Shown here: positions 51,361-61,604 of the stretch, piece after piece | Numbering within the stretch: position 1 is the first letter of the stretch | Layout of the letters: every line of letters begins with the position of its first letter | Assembly (NCBI GenBank): GCA_019637955.1 | Contig: JAHBUS010000008.1 | Coordinates: 62,001 to 126,000, forward strand | Source of the DNA: Pseudobdellovibrionaceae bacterium | GTDB lineage: Bacteria; Bdellovibrionota; Bdellovibrionia; Bdellovibrionales; Bdellovibrionaceae | Reading direction: 5' to 3' | Length of the DNA: 64,000 nt | Notes under the pieces: generated by a model | Databases searched by the model: none | What the model was told of the DNA's origin: nothing | What the model saw: the letters and a program-made list of their open reading frames with translations, nothing else | Made by a program: the position numbers and the translations under genes

Positions 51361-52506
51361 CTACTGTCCCCAACGGTATCCCAGGAGCAAGAACAGACTG
51401 GAGTTTTGGACCGACACGTTCTTCGCGGGCGCGGTGGTTCCGGGCTCATCGACGTTGCTGGAACCAGAGAATTGATTTTTCTCGAACCGGAAACTCAGGT
51501 CCCAAAAAAGCGCGTTCTCGCGTGAAAGTTTGAAATCACCGCCCAAGAGCAGGTCAACTCGACTCGACTCAGGACTGGAGCCTGACTTCAAATCCAAACC
51601 GGTCGCGGACTCACTGTGCTGAATTCGCGGATAGAAGGACCCGCCGAATCGCCACGTGTACGACGGCGCCGTCGGTAGGCTCATCATGGCCTTGAGCCCC
51701 AGGCCGTTCGATTTCAGGCTCACCCGTGAAGTTTCGTCCGAAGGAACTTTGAAGTCGAAAGACGAGTACGAAAGTCCGTATTCGATCGAGTTCGCTTTTC
51801 GCGAGAGACCGAAGAACTTACGGAAGTTCAGTTCGAGCTCAGACCAATCCTGGTGAGCGACGACGCGACTTGATCGGTCGATCGCCGAGGGAATGTCCGC
51901 CGTCAGAGCCGTCTGAAAACGTCCTGAAACGCCGATAAACGGAGTCATCCAGAACGACCCGCCGACGGACATCAAGGAGCTGGTCGAGGCGAAACTGCGA
52001 TACGCGGAGTTTGACACCGCCTCGAGGTAACCCATGCCGCTCGCGATTTCGATTTCGACGCGGTTCAATCGAGTGTCGTCCGGATGAACACGTTCTCGAT
52101 AAAGTTCAACTTGCGGAATTTCTTCGCCTTTAACCAAACTCTCGACCTGTTGAACCACGCTGGGCTCTGTGAGCGCCGGGGTGGGCTGCAGGACCACGGG
52201 AGTCGGCGTGGGCGACGGCAAGGTGGGGGCGGGGGTTTCAAGCGGGCGGGGCTGAATGGAAATGGTCGAAGCAGCGTCAACCGGGTCGCTTTTCGCCTCT
52301 GCCTTGATCTCGATCTTTTTGGGAGCGGGCGCCTCGGCTTCGGGCTCGCGGTTGATTTCGATTTCGGCTTCCTGTTTCTGGTACCGGCCCGACTCGAGTC
52401 CAGAGGTCACGGCGGCTTTTCCGGGAGAGACCAAAACTCGCGTTGAGAGATCCACTTGAGCGGAAGCGGCGGATGAAATCAGCAAAAACAAGACGAGAAT
52501 TTTCAC
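51361..52506 (-). CDS. Exported outer-membrane beta-barrel candidate
   Basis: 381 residues starting at GTG with a signal peptide (cut near ASAQV). Residues about 45-115 are a Glu/Lys/Pro/Thr-rich linker. Residues about 145-381 alternate hydrophobic and polar residues as in a barrel (for example EIEIASGMGYLEAVS, SSLMSVGGSFWMTPFIGVSGRFQ, LFLLLGYRWGQ at the end). The C-terminal Trp-Gly-Gln is near but not exactly the usual terminal aromatic. Divergent from a second barrel candidate over 77 bases. Confidence 0.78.
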   Translation of the reverse strand: MKILVLFLLISSAASAQVDLSTRVLVSPGKAAVTSGLESGRYQKQEAEIEINREPEAEAPAPKKIEIKAEAKSDPVDAASTISIQPRPLETPAPTLPSPTPTPVVLQPTPALTEPSVVQQVESLVKGEEIPQVELYRERVHPDDTRLNRVEIEIASGMGYLEAVSNSAYRSFASTSSLMSVGGSFWMTPFIGVSGRFQTALTADIPSAIDRSSRVVAHQDWSELELNFRKFFGLSRKANSIEYGLSYSSFDFKVPSDETSRVSLKSNGLGLKAMMSLPTAPSYTWRFGGSFYPRIQHSESATGLDLKSGSSPESSRVDLLLGGDFKLSRENALFWDLSFRFEKNQFSGSSNVDEPGTTAPAKNVSVQNSSLFLLLGYRWGQ

Positions 52507-52547
52507 GTCCTTCTCTTCGGTGAACGGCCAAGTTTTTTGAAGTCGAA

Positions 52548-52576
52548 TTGACCTCTTTTCGCGGGCTCTTTAGACT
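52548..52576 (+). promoter_or_regulatory. Strong promoter, leaderless arrangement
   Basis: TTGACC at 52548-52553, 17-bp spacer, TAGACT at 52571-52576, and 7 bases to the GTG at 52584. The promoter occupies what would otherwise read as an N-terminal extension of the gene, so the GTG at 52584 is the likely start. Confidence 0.65.
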
Positions 52577-52583
52577 CAAAAAT

Positions 52584-54167
52584 GTGAATCACATCATCTT
52601 GATTGCCCTCGTCGTTTTGATCTCGCCCTTCGCCCGAAGTCAGTCCTCGACCTATGTCAGCAGCGTCGACAAAGAGCTGACGATTTCGAAATGGACTCTT
52701 TATCCGCTCGTCGACAATCTCGATGGAATTTACTCGCGTCCGCTGCAAGCCGAATTGCAATCGCTTATGAGCGCCGATCCCGAATTCGAAGTCGTGCCTC
52801 CGGCGGGCACCAAGAAAGTGGCGCCCGAAGAATTTGAAGAAAAGCGCGAACTCGCCGCCCAGTTTATGAAAGAATCAAAAGCCGACTCGTTCATCGCCGG
52901 CCGTATCGCGCGTGGGCCCAGTGGTATCTCGATCCGGCTCGCTCTTTTTTCGGGTGCGCAAGGTTATCCGCTCGCGATCGAAACCCGATCGGACATCCAG
53001 TCTTACGACATCGCCGATCTCAAGGAAGAACTGCGCCGAGTTTACCGAACGGTGAAGTCCAAAATTCCTTACCGCGCGACAATTTTGAGTCGACGTGGGC
53101 AAACCGTCACTTTCAATCTCGGAAAATCCAGTGGATTGAGAGAAGGCCAAGACATCGACTCGATCCAAGTCACGAAGATCCAACGCCATCCGCGTTTTCA
53201 TTTCTTGGTCGGCACCGAAAAAGAAATCATGGGTAAGATCCGCGTGACCAAAGTGGACGAAAAAATCAGCTTTGGTTCGATTACGTCCGAACGCGCGGAA
53301 GGGCAGTTGCAGCCCGGCTCCAAAATTACGTTCGATGAATTCGTTAAGTATCCTGGCGCCGCCACCCTGAAAGATGGCTCCACGGTGGGAGGGCTCACCG
53401 GCCGTCCCGATGCGGATGTCGCGTTCGGCGACAATCCGCGCGAATGGACACCGGTGGCTCCCCCGAGCTTTGGCAAAGTCGGTCTTTTGCTCGGCATGGG
53501 AAGTTACTCGATCAGCAACAATCTGAGCGCGAGCGGCTCCGTCTCGGCCCGCAGCAGCTTCGTTCCCTCGTTTCACGTCGAAGGCGAGATGTGGCTCTCG
53601 GCCAACTGGTTCATGGGTCTTGAGCTTCATCAGTACGTCGCCAAAATGGACAACGGTCTTTCGGGCTCAAGCCCCGGTGCCCTTGAAGTGCAGACGCTCG
53701 AAACCGAACTTGTTGGGGGCTATAACGTCTTGGTTTCGGAAGAGTTCTGGGGGCCCAAACTGCAGTTGATGGCCGGGATCTCGCAAATGGACTCAAAAAT
53801 CGAAGACTCCACGCCCACGGCCTTCACCTCGATGAAATACGGGGGCCTGGCACTGGGGCTTGCGGGCAGCATTCCGCTCGGCGATCAACTCCAGCTGCCC
53901 GTCACGGTTGGCGGAAAGTTCATGTACTATTGGAGCCCGTCCTTGAGCGAAGCGCCTTCGAGTTCGGGCAGCTCCAGTTCGAACCGAATCTCGACATTCT
54001 CGGTCTTTGGCGAATGGCAAACGGGGCCCCGTATCGGACTCCGTGGAGAACTGAGCTTCCGCCAGTACAACACCACCTTCTCGGGAACGGGATCGCGCTT
54101 TGATTCGGCGACGTCCGCGGCCCACTCGTTAACGACGCTCGCGGGCGGCGTGTTGTTCCTATTTTAA
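52584..54167 (+). CDS. Exported protein with a C-terminal outer-membrane barrel
   Basis: 527 residues from GTG 52584 (VNHIILIALVVLISPFARSQ as signal peptide). The N-terminal half (about 20-280) is a mixed alpha/beta periplasmic region containing a domain seen in exported regulatory or curli-type accessory proteins (ADSFIAGRIARGPSGISIRLALF, followed by RVTKVDEKISFGSI). The C-terminal half is barrel-like, with long alternating strands and a final Phe (GGVLFLF), the canonical outer-membrane barrel terminus. It heads a row of secreted enzyme genes on the plus strand. I cannot name a family. Confidence 0.78.
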   Translation: MNHIILIALVVLISPFARSQSSTYVSSVDKELTISKWTLYPLVDNLDGIYSRPLQAELQSLMSADPEFEVVPPAGTKKVAPEEFEEKRELAAQFMKESKADSFIAGRIARGPSGISIRLALFSGAQGYPLAIETRSDIQSYDIADLKEELRRVYRTVKSKIPYRATILSRRGQTVTFNLGKSSGLREGQDIDSIQVTKIQRHPRFHFLVGTEKEIMGKIRVTKVDEKISFGSITSERAEGQLQPGSKITFDEFVKYPGAATLKDGSTVGGLTGRPDADVAFGDNPREWTPVAPPSFGKVGLLLGMGSYSISNNLSASGSVSARSSFVPSFHVEGEMWLSANWFMGLELHQYVAKMDNGLSGSSPGALEVQTLETELVGGYNVLVSEEFWGPKLQLMAGISQMDSKIEDSTPTAFTSMKYGGLALGLAGSIPLGDQLQLPVTVGGKFMYYWSPSLSEAPSSSGSSSSNRISTFSVFGEWQTGPRIGLRGELSFRQYNTTFSGTGSRFDSATSAAHSLTTLAGGVLFLF

Positions 54168-54224
54168 TTGAATTCCACCTCCCCCTGTTGGTAGTCCTGA
54201 ACGCCAACAGCACGGGAGGGGACT

Positions 54225-54728
54225 GTGGCTCGTTTGATTATTTTTGGATTCGTGATCGTGGCGGCGGCTCTGGCCGAAGCCCAAACCTCGCTGATTCCCG
54301 CGCAAAACGTGATCGACGCTCGCGACTGTGTCATGAAGCTCGTCGCCGCGAAAAAGAACATCACTCTGATCGAAACCGTCCCCGCTCCCGAAATCAAACC
54401 CGAAGGTCTTTACTCGCTTGCCGATTTTCAAGATGCGGCCGAAAGTTTTTGGGGTTTCCGCCCTGAGGCTTACCTCAACATGTACAATCCGTTGAAAAAC
54501 GAAATTTTCATCATGACCGGCCGCGAGTACTACGACAAATACGAACGCTCGGTCTTCGATTCGCTCGCCCACGAGATCACGCATTACTTGCAGCATCGCT
54601 ATCAAAACGCGGACTTCACCTCGGGCGATGACTCGTTGGAATGGGACGCGATCGAAACCCAAAGCTGGTTCCGCGAAACCTACAAAGACCAAATGAACGG
54701 CGACATCTTCGTCTGTCCGGCCAACTAA
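54225..54728 (+). CDS. Small exported HExxH metallopeptidase candidate
   Basis: 167 residues starting at GTG, with a signal peptide (cut near AEAQT). HEITH at residues 116-120 (SLAHEITHYLQHRY) is a zinc-protease motif. Downstream Glu 139 and Glu 144 (LEWDAIETQSWF) are positioned like the third ligand of a gluzincin. The domain has about the size of a minimal M48-like or similar peptidase. Two Cys (ARDCVM and FVCPAN) may form a disulphide. GGGAGGGGA precedes the start. A hairpin (54747) follows. Confidence 0.8.
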   Translation: MARLIIFGFVIVAAALAEAQTSLIPAQNVIDARDCVMKLVAAKKNITLIETVPAPEIKPEGLYSLADFQDAAESFWGFRPEAYLNMYNPLKNEIFIMTGREYYDKYERSVFDSLAHEITHYLQHRYQNADFTSGDDSLEWDAIETQSWFRETYKDQMNGDIFVCPAN

Positions 54729-54746
54729 GGTCCCGAAAACACGCAG

Positions 54747-54774
54747 AAAGACCGACTACCGCTTTTCGGTCTTT
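54747..54774 (+). terminator. Possible weak terminator after the HExxH gene
   Basis: An inverted repeat AAAGACCG / CGGTCTTT with a 12-base loop, without a following T-run. Probably a weak terminator or mRNA end. Confidence 0.35.
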
Positions 54775-54875
54775 GACCAAACTTTAGACAGTCAAACCCG
54801 GCTCAATCGAGAAGACTTTTCACGAAACTTGCTCTGTAAGGACCCTAACGGATCCCTGACGGAGGAGTTCTCATT

Positions 54876-57566
54876 ATGAGACAGTTTTCTTATCGATTTG
54901 CGTTGGCCACTTTTGCTTTGATTCTGCCGCTTCAAGCCAGCGCGCAGCTTCTTTGCCGCCAAGCTCTTCTGCCGTCGATCCCGGGCACGGGCAGTCCCGC
55001 AACGGCCCACGAGATTTACAATCAATACCGTGAAGATCTTCTCACTCCCACGTCGCGCGACCGCGTCCGTCTTTCTAACGGCACCGAAGTTCCGATCGTG
55101 CGCTCGTTCGAGAAAGAGGGTCTTTTCTATGAGGAGATCGCAAGCTGGTTCCCCTACATGCGTGCGGAAGCCAAAGCCAAGATGGTCGCCGCTTTTGAAA
55201 AGGAACAAACCGCCGCTCGTAAACCATTGACCGACATGCTCAAGGACTTACCCTATCTGCGTGGGAACAGCACGCCCGGCTGGCGCTCGATGACGCCCAA
55301 ACAGCGCTTGGACGCGATCGTCGCGCTCGAAAATCCGTTCGGTGCGCTCCCGCTGAATTTCAAGAGCCTGCTTTTTGAGAAATCGATCATCAACTTCGAC
55401 GACGTCGCTCCTGGCGCCAACACTCCCCGCAATATCACCGTGGGAGACGATCTCGGATCGTACGAGGTGCGTTCGCGCAACGGAATCACGTCCCAGCGTC
55501 AATTCTTTGAAGAACGTCAGGCCGCCGAGGCCTTCCTCGATGGCAAAGTCGGTCACCAACACTTGTTCCACGCTTGGCCCCGCGATGCGCGTCTGCGCGA
55601 AGAGATGGCGCCTTATTACATCGAACTTCTCGATAGCACGACTTGGTTCCTCTACTGGCGTCAAATGAAGCGCAACCCCGAGGAGGTCAGCTCGGTTCTG
55701 GCGCACCCGTACCTTGGCGTTTACACCCGAGACTCGCTCAACCGCCTGTACTCGGCCGTCATCAAAGATCAGCCCGAGAAATTCAAAGACAAGTTCCGCA
55801 TGGTGGGCGCGCGTTCCTTCAAATCGAGCGCGGAGATCCCCGAGCAGGTCCAGCGCGGAGCGCATGTTCCGGACTGGGAGCTGCGTTCGGGCAACAAAGG
55901 CGCGGCCCGCGATTTCGTCGAGAGCATCTTGCTCTCCCGGCTGGAAACGGGAGACTACACGGCGCTCCGCCAATACAACTCTTACGAATTCAACCCCAGC
56001 GCGCCCGCGCGCGAGCTTTTGACCGGAAAACTTGACGAGGCGGGGATTCGCGCCGTCGAGACGTTCGAAGCCACTTACAAACCGATCGAATACAGCACTC
56101 ACACCCTGGCGAAAAACCACGTTCGCAACAAAGTCATGTCGCCCCTGTTCCCTTGGGCCAACCGCATCCCGCTCGGCGCCAAAACCCCGCTGATCGAAAA
56201 ACTTCAACGTGAGTATGCCGAAGGCCTCGTGCAAGTCGCCAAGGACTTCGCGGTCAAATGGCCCAAGGCCAAAAACACCACCGAAAAAGCCGAGATCAAT
56301 GAAGAGACCATGAGCGCGCTGGAATCGCTGATGTTCGAATTCTCGAGCCGTGCCCGCTTGGACCATGAATTTGAGCGCTACCTCACGCCCGTCCCCAAAG
56401 AACTGCCTTCAATCGTGGTTGAGAGCAAAGGTCCCGTGAACGTCAACCAGCTCAAGTCGGGCTTGGAGTATTCGTTCCGCTTCCCGATCGAGCTCAAACC
56501 TCAATCTAAAGAGTCGGCCGAAAAAGAGATCGGCGCGCTCGCCGAACGCATCGGCCGCTCCCTGGGCGCGGTGTCGGTTGAAAAGGCCGTTGCCCAGCAG
56601 GCTCACGGTCACGGCATCAGCGTGAAGTACACCTTCGCCGATGCTCATGGACGCAAATGGCGCGTGGAGTGGGACGGTATTCAGCGCACGTACGTGCGCG
56701 GTCAAGTTCGCAACGCATGGGGCGGACACGTTGAAATCCCGACGCCCGCAATGAGTCCCGCCGAAATCCAATCAATCCTGCCCCGCCTTTACGGCACCGC
56801 CCGCGATTTCGGCTACACGCCCGACCGCAAATTCGGCGGAGCGCACTACAACTTCGACCTCGCGCCCCTGAAAGCTCTGCCCGTGGCCCAGGGCACGCGC
56901 GCGGTGACCAACCTGATCACCTACTTCGAAACCCGCTCGCCCATCATGATGGCGATCTGGACGCATCCCAAGCGCTACCGAGCCGCTTGGCCGGTCGAGC
57001 CTCGCGCCGAGTTCCTGCGCACCCTCGAGAAATTCTCGGGTGATTGGAAGGACTTGGGCCAAATGCTCTACAACCAGCGCTATTTCAACACGGGCGTGGG
57101 CCGTAAACCCAAGTACGTTCCGCTCAACCTGACCGCCTTGATGGCCGAAATCGTGCCCGCTCAATTCTTCGATCGCAGCGTCGATATCCGCAACCCCGAG
57201 TCGTCTTGGACTCCCGATTTTGCCAACGTCCGTGACCGCGGCGAAGCCCGGTTCTTCGACGCCCCCCGCGACGAAGCCACCGCGTCCCTCCAAATGAAAT
57301 ACTGGCTTGCAGTTCTGAATAAAGGCTTCAATCATCAGGGCGTCATGCCGGTCGAGCGGCCTTTCCGCTACGAAGACCTGCAACAGTGGATTCAAGATCC
57401 CGTGTCGTTCTTGAAGGCGAGCGAAGCGCACTTAAGAGAACTCGGTCTTGATCCGATCGAATTTCAATCCGTCCTTTGGGAGTCGTACACGAATCTCCTG
57501 TCGGGCGAGCGCATGAACTTCCCCGAGAACCGCGTGTTCCCCGAATTTCAAAGAGTGGGCCGGTAA
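54876..57566 (+). CDS. Large exported protein with a C-terminal amidoligase-like domain
   Basis: 896 residues. Signal peptide cut near ASAQL, Shine-Dalgarno GGAGGAG. Residues ~25-510 are helical and unrecognised. Residues ~525-690 show the ordered motifs of the Amidoligase_2 (COOH-NH2 ligase) family: GLEYSFRF (E531), KWRVEWDG (E598, D600), GHVEIPTPAMS (H618, E620) and GGAHYNFDLAP (H657). That family is glutamine-synthetase-like and forms amide or peptide bonds with ATP. I infer the fold from motif order only. An exported ATP-dependent ligase is unusual, so the domain could be catalytically re-purposed. It is followed by a subtilase gene. Confidence 0.82.
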   Translation: MRQFSYRFALATFALILPLQASAQLLCRQALLPSIPGTGSPATAHEIYNQYREDLLTPTSRDRVRLSNGTEVPIVRSFEKEGLFYEEIASWFPYMRAEAKAKMVAAFEKEQTAARKPLTDMLKDLPYLRGNSTPGWRSMTPKQRLDAIVALENPFGALPLNFKSLLFEKSIINFDDVAPGANTPRNITVGDDLGSYEVRSRNGITSQRQFFEERQAAEAFLDGKVGHQHLFHAWPRDARLREEMAPYYIELLDSTTWFLYWRQMKRNPEEVSSVLAHPYLGVYTRDSLNRLYSAVIKDQPEKFKDKFRMVGARSFKSSAEIPEQVQRGAHVPDWELRSGNKGAARDFVESILLSRLETGDYTALRQYNSYEFNPSAPARELLTGKLDEAGIRAVETFEATYKPIEYSTHTLAKNHVRNKVMSPLFPWANRIPLGAKTPLIEKLQREYAEGLVQVAKDFAVKWPKAKNTTEKAEINEETMSALESLMFEFSSRARLDHEFERYLTPVPKELPSIVVESKGPVNVNQLKSGLEYSFRFPIELKPQSKESAEKEIGALAERIGRSLGAVSVEKAVAQQAHGHGISVKYTFADAHGRKWRVEWDGIQRTYVRGQVRNAWGGHVEIPTPAMSPAEIQSILPRLYGTARDFGYTPDRKFGGAHYNFDLAPLKALPVAQGTRAVTNLITYFETRSPIMMAIWTHPKRYRAAWPVEPRAEFLRTLEKFSGDWKDLGQMLYNQRYFNTGVGRKPKYVPLNLTALMAEIVPAQFFDRSVDIRNPESSWTPDFANVRDRGEARFFDAPRDEATASLQMKYWLAVLNKGFNHQGVMPVERPFRYEDLQQWIQDPVSFLKASEAHLRELGLDPIEFQSVLWESYTNLLSGERMNFPENRVFPEFQRVGR

Positions 57567-57576
57567 AAAAATTCGT

Positions 57577-57607
57577 TTGACGTGATTGGCCGGATGGAAG
57601 TTAAAGT
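57577..57607 (+). promoter_or_regulatory. Subtilase promoter, leaderless arrangement
   Basis: TTGACG at 57577-57582, 19-bp spacer, TAAAGT at 57602-57607 and 6 bases to the ATG at 57614. An alternative -10 (TTAAAG) gives an 18-bp spacer. No Shine-Dalgarno. Confidence 0.58.
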
Positions 57608-57613
57608 CCGGTC

Positions 57614-58702
57614 ATGAGCAAAATTTGTTTTCTCGCCTTCGTGTTGATGGGCACCACGGTCTGGGCTTCCAAACCCGTACCGGCTCCCGAGAAAAAGAAG
57701 TATTCACCTCCGGTGTATTCACCGCTCATGCCCACGCACGGCGCCGATCCCATGCGCTCCACGCAGTGGTATCTGGATGCGGTTCGCGCTCCCCAGGCCT
57801 GGTCGCTGCTCCCGCACACGACCGCCCCGGTCGTCGTGGCCGTGATCGATAGCGGCGTCGAGTACCAGCACCCCGATCTGCAGGCCAACCTGGCGTTCAA
57901 TCCTCTCGAGTGGCCCATGAACGGCCTGGACGATGACGGAAACAAACTCAAAGACGATTTTCTGGGTTACAATTTCGCGGACTCGCGGCCCGAGGCTTGG
58001 GATGACAACGGGCACGGGACGCTCATCGCCGGGATCATCGCGAGCGTGCATAATAACGGCGTCGGCGGGCAGGGGACTTGCCCGGTCTGCAAAATCCTTC
58101 CCTACCGCTTTCTGGACGAAAACGGTTACGGCGACACCTCCGACGCGATTCAAGGGATCTACTACGGCGCCAAACGCGGTGTGAAGGTCATGAACCTCTC
58201 CTTCGGCGACGAGGGGAAGGACAAGGATCTTCAGAAAGCGATTGAGTACGCGGGCAAGATGGACGTTTTGGTCGTGATCGCGGCCGGCAACTGGGAGTGG
58301 AACAACGACAGCCACAACGTTTTCCCGGCCAATTTCGATTACGAACACACGATCACCGTGGGCGCGATCAATCAAAAAATGGAACTTTGGGAGGGTTCAG
58401 GCTGGGGCAAAAAACACGTCCACCTGGGCGCCCCCGGAGAGAAAATTTCGGGTCCCTACATCGAGGACCCCTGGGATGAAGGCAACGGCACCTCGCTGGC
58501 CGCTCCGATCGTGGCCGCCATCGGCGGCATGGTTCGCGCCGCTGATCCCTCGCTGGATGCGCCGACCACCAAACGTATTCTGGAAGCCACGATTCAGCCG
58601 CTCCCCGCGCTGAAAGGCAAATTCCGCCATGCCGGAATGGTGAACGCCGAAGCCGCCGTTCGCTGCGCCCTCGACATCACCCACGCCTGCCTGACCAAAT
58701 AA
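57614..58702 (+). CDS. Secreted subtilisin-like serine protease (S8)
   Basis: 362 residues with a signal peptide (cut near VWASK). Catalytic triad motifs are intact: Asp in VVAVIDSGVEYQHPDL, His in DDNGHGTLIAGIIAS and Ser in NGTSLAAPIVAAIGG. The oxyanion Asn lies in VVIAAGNWEWNN. A short N-terminal stretch (residues ~20-50) is too small for a classical pro-domain. The predicted role is extracellular or periplasmic proteolysis, which in a predator could act on prey. Its own promoter suggests separate control. Confidence 0.93.
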   Translation: MSKICFLAFVLMGTTVWASKPVPAPEKKKYSPPVYSPLMPTHGADPMRSTQWYLDAVRAPQAWSLLPHTTAPVVVAVIDSGVEYQHPDLQANLAFNPLEWPMNGLDDDGNKLKDDFLGYNFADSRPEAWDDNGHGTLIAGIIASVHNNGVGGQGTCPVCKILPYRFLDENGYGDTSDAIQGIYYGAKRGVKVMNLSFGDEGKDKDLQKAIEYAGKMDVLVVIAAGNWEWNNDSHNVFPANFDYEHTITVGAINQKMELWEGSGWGKKHVHLGAPGEKISGPYIEDPWDEGNGTSLAAPIVAAIGGMVRAADPSLDAPTTKRILEATIQPLPALKGKFRHAGMVNAEAAVRCALDITHACLTK

Positions 58703-58704
58703 AA

Positions 58705-58730
58705 AAACCCCAGTCTCTCGACCGGGGTTT
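58705..58730. terminator. Bidirectional terminator between the subtilase gene and groEL
   Basis: Stem AAACCCC / GGGGTTT with a 12-base loop. On the minus strand it is followed by TTTTTTTATTT, a good terminator for groEL. On the plus strand the tail is weaker (CTTCAATCTTT). Confidence 0.82.
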
Positions 58731-58786
58731 CTTCAATCTTTCTGAGATTCAAGGGCAAAGCGGGCCGAAGCCCGCCTTGAGTGACA

Positions 58787-60469
<1,683 letters not shown>

Positions 60470-60775
60470 TTAATTGTTAATCACACCAAGGATGTCTTCT
60501 TCGCGCATCATCAAGAGCTCTTCGCCATTGATTTTGAGCTCCGAGCCCGCGAATTTTCCGAACAGAACTTTGTCGCCGATTTTCACTTCGAGGGGCAAAA
60601 CTTTGCCGTCTTCGGTGACGCGGCCTTTGCCGCAAGCAACGATTTCACCGCGCTGAGGCTTTTCTTTAGCAGTGTCAGGGATCAAAAGACCGCCCGCTGT
60701 TTTTTCTTCGCCTTCGGTGCGACGAACCAGGATTCGATCGTGCAAAGGGCGCACGCCGACTTCGTGTTTAGCCAT
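60470..60775 (-). CDS. groS: GroES co-chaperonin
   Basis: The lid of the GroEL chamber, 101 residues: [45 protein letters not shown] includes the mobile loop ([12 protein letters not shown]). [36 protein letters not shown] completes the beta-barrel. The start is preceded by a good GGAGG. First gene of the groESL operon. Confidence 0.97.
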   Translation of the reverse strand: MAKHEVGVRPLHDRILVRRTEGEEKTAGGLLIPDTAKEKPQRGEIVACGKGRVTEDGKVLPLEVKIGDKVLFGKFAGSELKINGEELLMMREEDILGVINN

Positions 60776-60816
60776 GAGAAACCTCCATTGAGAAAACTGT
60801 TAGGTTGGAACCGAGA

Positions 60817-60846
60817 TGAATATGAACCCGGGTGCAAACCTGTCAA
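60817..60846 (-). promoter_or_regulatory. groESL promoter
   Basis: Minus strand: TTGACA (60846-60841), 18-bp spacer, TATTCA (60822-60817), about 35 bases before the groES Shine-Dalgarno and ATG. This is a housekeeping-type promoter. No CIRCE element (TTAGCACTC-N9-GAGTGCTAA) was found around it. Confidence 0.65.
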
Positions 60847-60878
60847 GGAAGGGATGGCATTTTTTATGGGGATTGCTA

Positions 60879-60906
60879 TTCGCCGCGCAGAGTTAAGCGC
60901 GGCGAA
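60879..60906. repeat. GC-rich inverted repeat upstream of the groES promoter
   Basis: TTCGCCGCGC-N8-GCGCGGCGAA, a 10-bp perfect inverted repeat. It lies between the end of the 174-residue exported-protein gene and the groES promoter. It may be a T-less terminator or an operator site. Confidence 0.55.
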
Positions 60907-60943
60907 AATTCAGCGGATTTTTGAATTCGGGCTCAGTTGCAAA

Positions 60944-61468
60944 CTAGCGGTTTTGGATGGCGGCTGAGGGCAGAAGACCCTGGCCATGGTTAGGAACGGC
61001 GTTCATATTGCGCACGTACGCTTCCAGCACCTGGGCCGTTTCATCGGAGGTCAGCTTGCCGGCCGCCTCGTTGAATTTACCCGAAACGTTTTGGCTCGCC
61101 AGGTACAGAACCAGATAGTCCGTCACGGTCAAATCCTGAGCAATTTCAAGGTTCCACTCTTCTTGTGAAAGCTGCTGCTCGACGTTTTCGAGGGCATTTT
61201 TCTGGGCGGGGCTTTGGGCTTTCAGACGCAGATCCTGCACGCGGCGGGTGGTTTGATCGACCTGGGCCAAGGAGGCCTGGATCTTCTCGGACTTCCATTC
61301 ACGGAACGACTTGAGGGTCGACACGGGCTTGGCCTGAGCCTTTAAAGCCACGAGCTTGGCGGCCGCCTGGGGGTTGGATTTGATGGCGTGCACGGGCAAT
61401 GGCGTAAGACCCTTGGCCGACGCGGCGGTCGCGAAAAGCAGTGTCGTGAGCAGAACCAGCTTGAGCAT
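60944..61468 (-). CDS. Exported helical protein, unknown
   Basis: 174 residues with a signal peptide (cut near ASAKG). The mature part is charged and helical, with heptad-like spacing (SLAQVDQTTRRVQDLRLKAQ and ALENVEQQLSQEEWNLEIAQ) suggesting a coiled coil. Start ATG 61468 has TAGGAGA upstream. No family is evident. It lies between groES and rsgA on the same strand but is probably transcribed separately. Confidence 0.83.
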   Translation of the reverse strand: MLKLVLLTTLLFATAASAKGLTPLPVHAIKSNPQAAAKLVALKAQAKPVSTLKSFREWKSEKIQASLAQVDQTTRRVQDLRLKAQSPAQKNALENVEQQLSQEEWNLEIAQDLTVTDYLVLYLASQNVSGKFNEAAGKLTSDETAQVLEAYVRNMNAVPNHGQGLLPSAAIQNR

Positions 61469-61604
61469 GAACGTCTCCTACACCGGTCGCTATTCCAATT
61501 TGAGGGCCACAGGGGGTTTTCGCCGGCTCGAATATAACGAGTTTTGGGACGCCAAAATTGAAAAAAAGCGTCCCTACCGCTCAAAAGGGGCATCCAGGCC
61601 CCCC

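Noticed and set aside
60776-60943. CIRCE element upstream of groES
   Set aside because: Searched for TTAGCACTC and its inverted partner and found neither.
60740-60967. 75-codon plus-strand open frame across the groES promoter
   Set aside because: No ribosome-binding site or domain. It overlaps the groES start and promoter.
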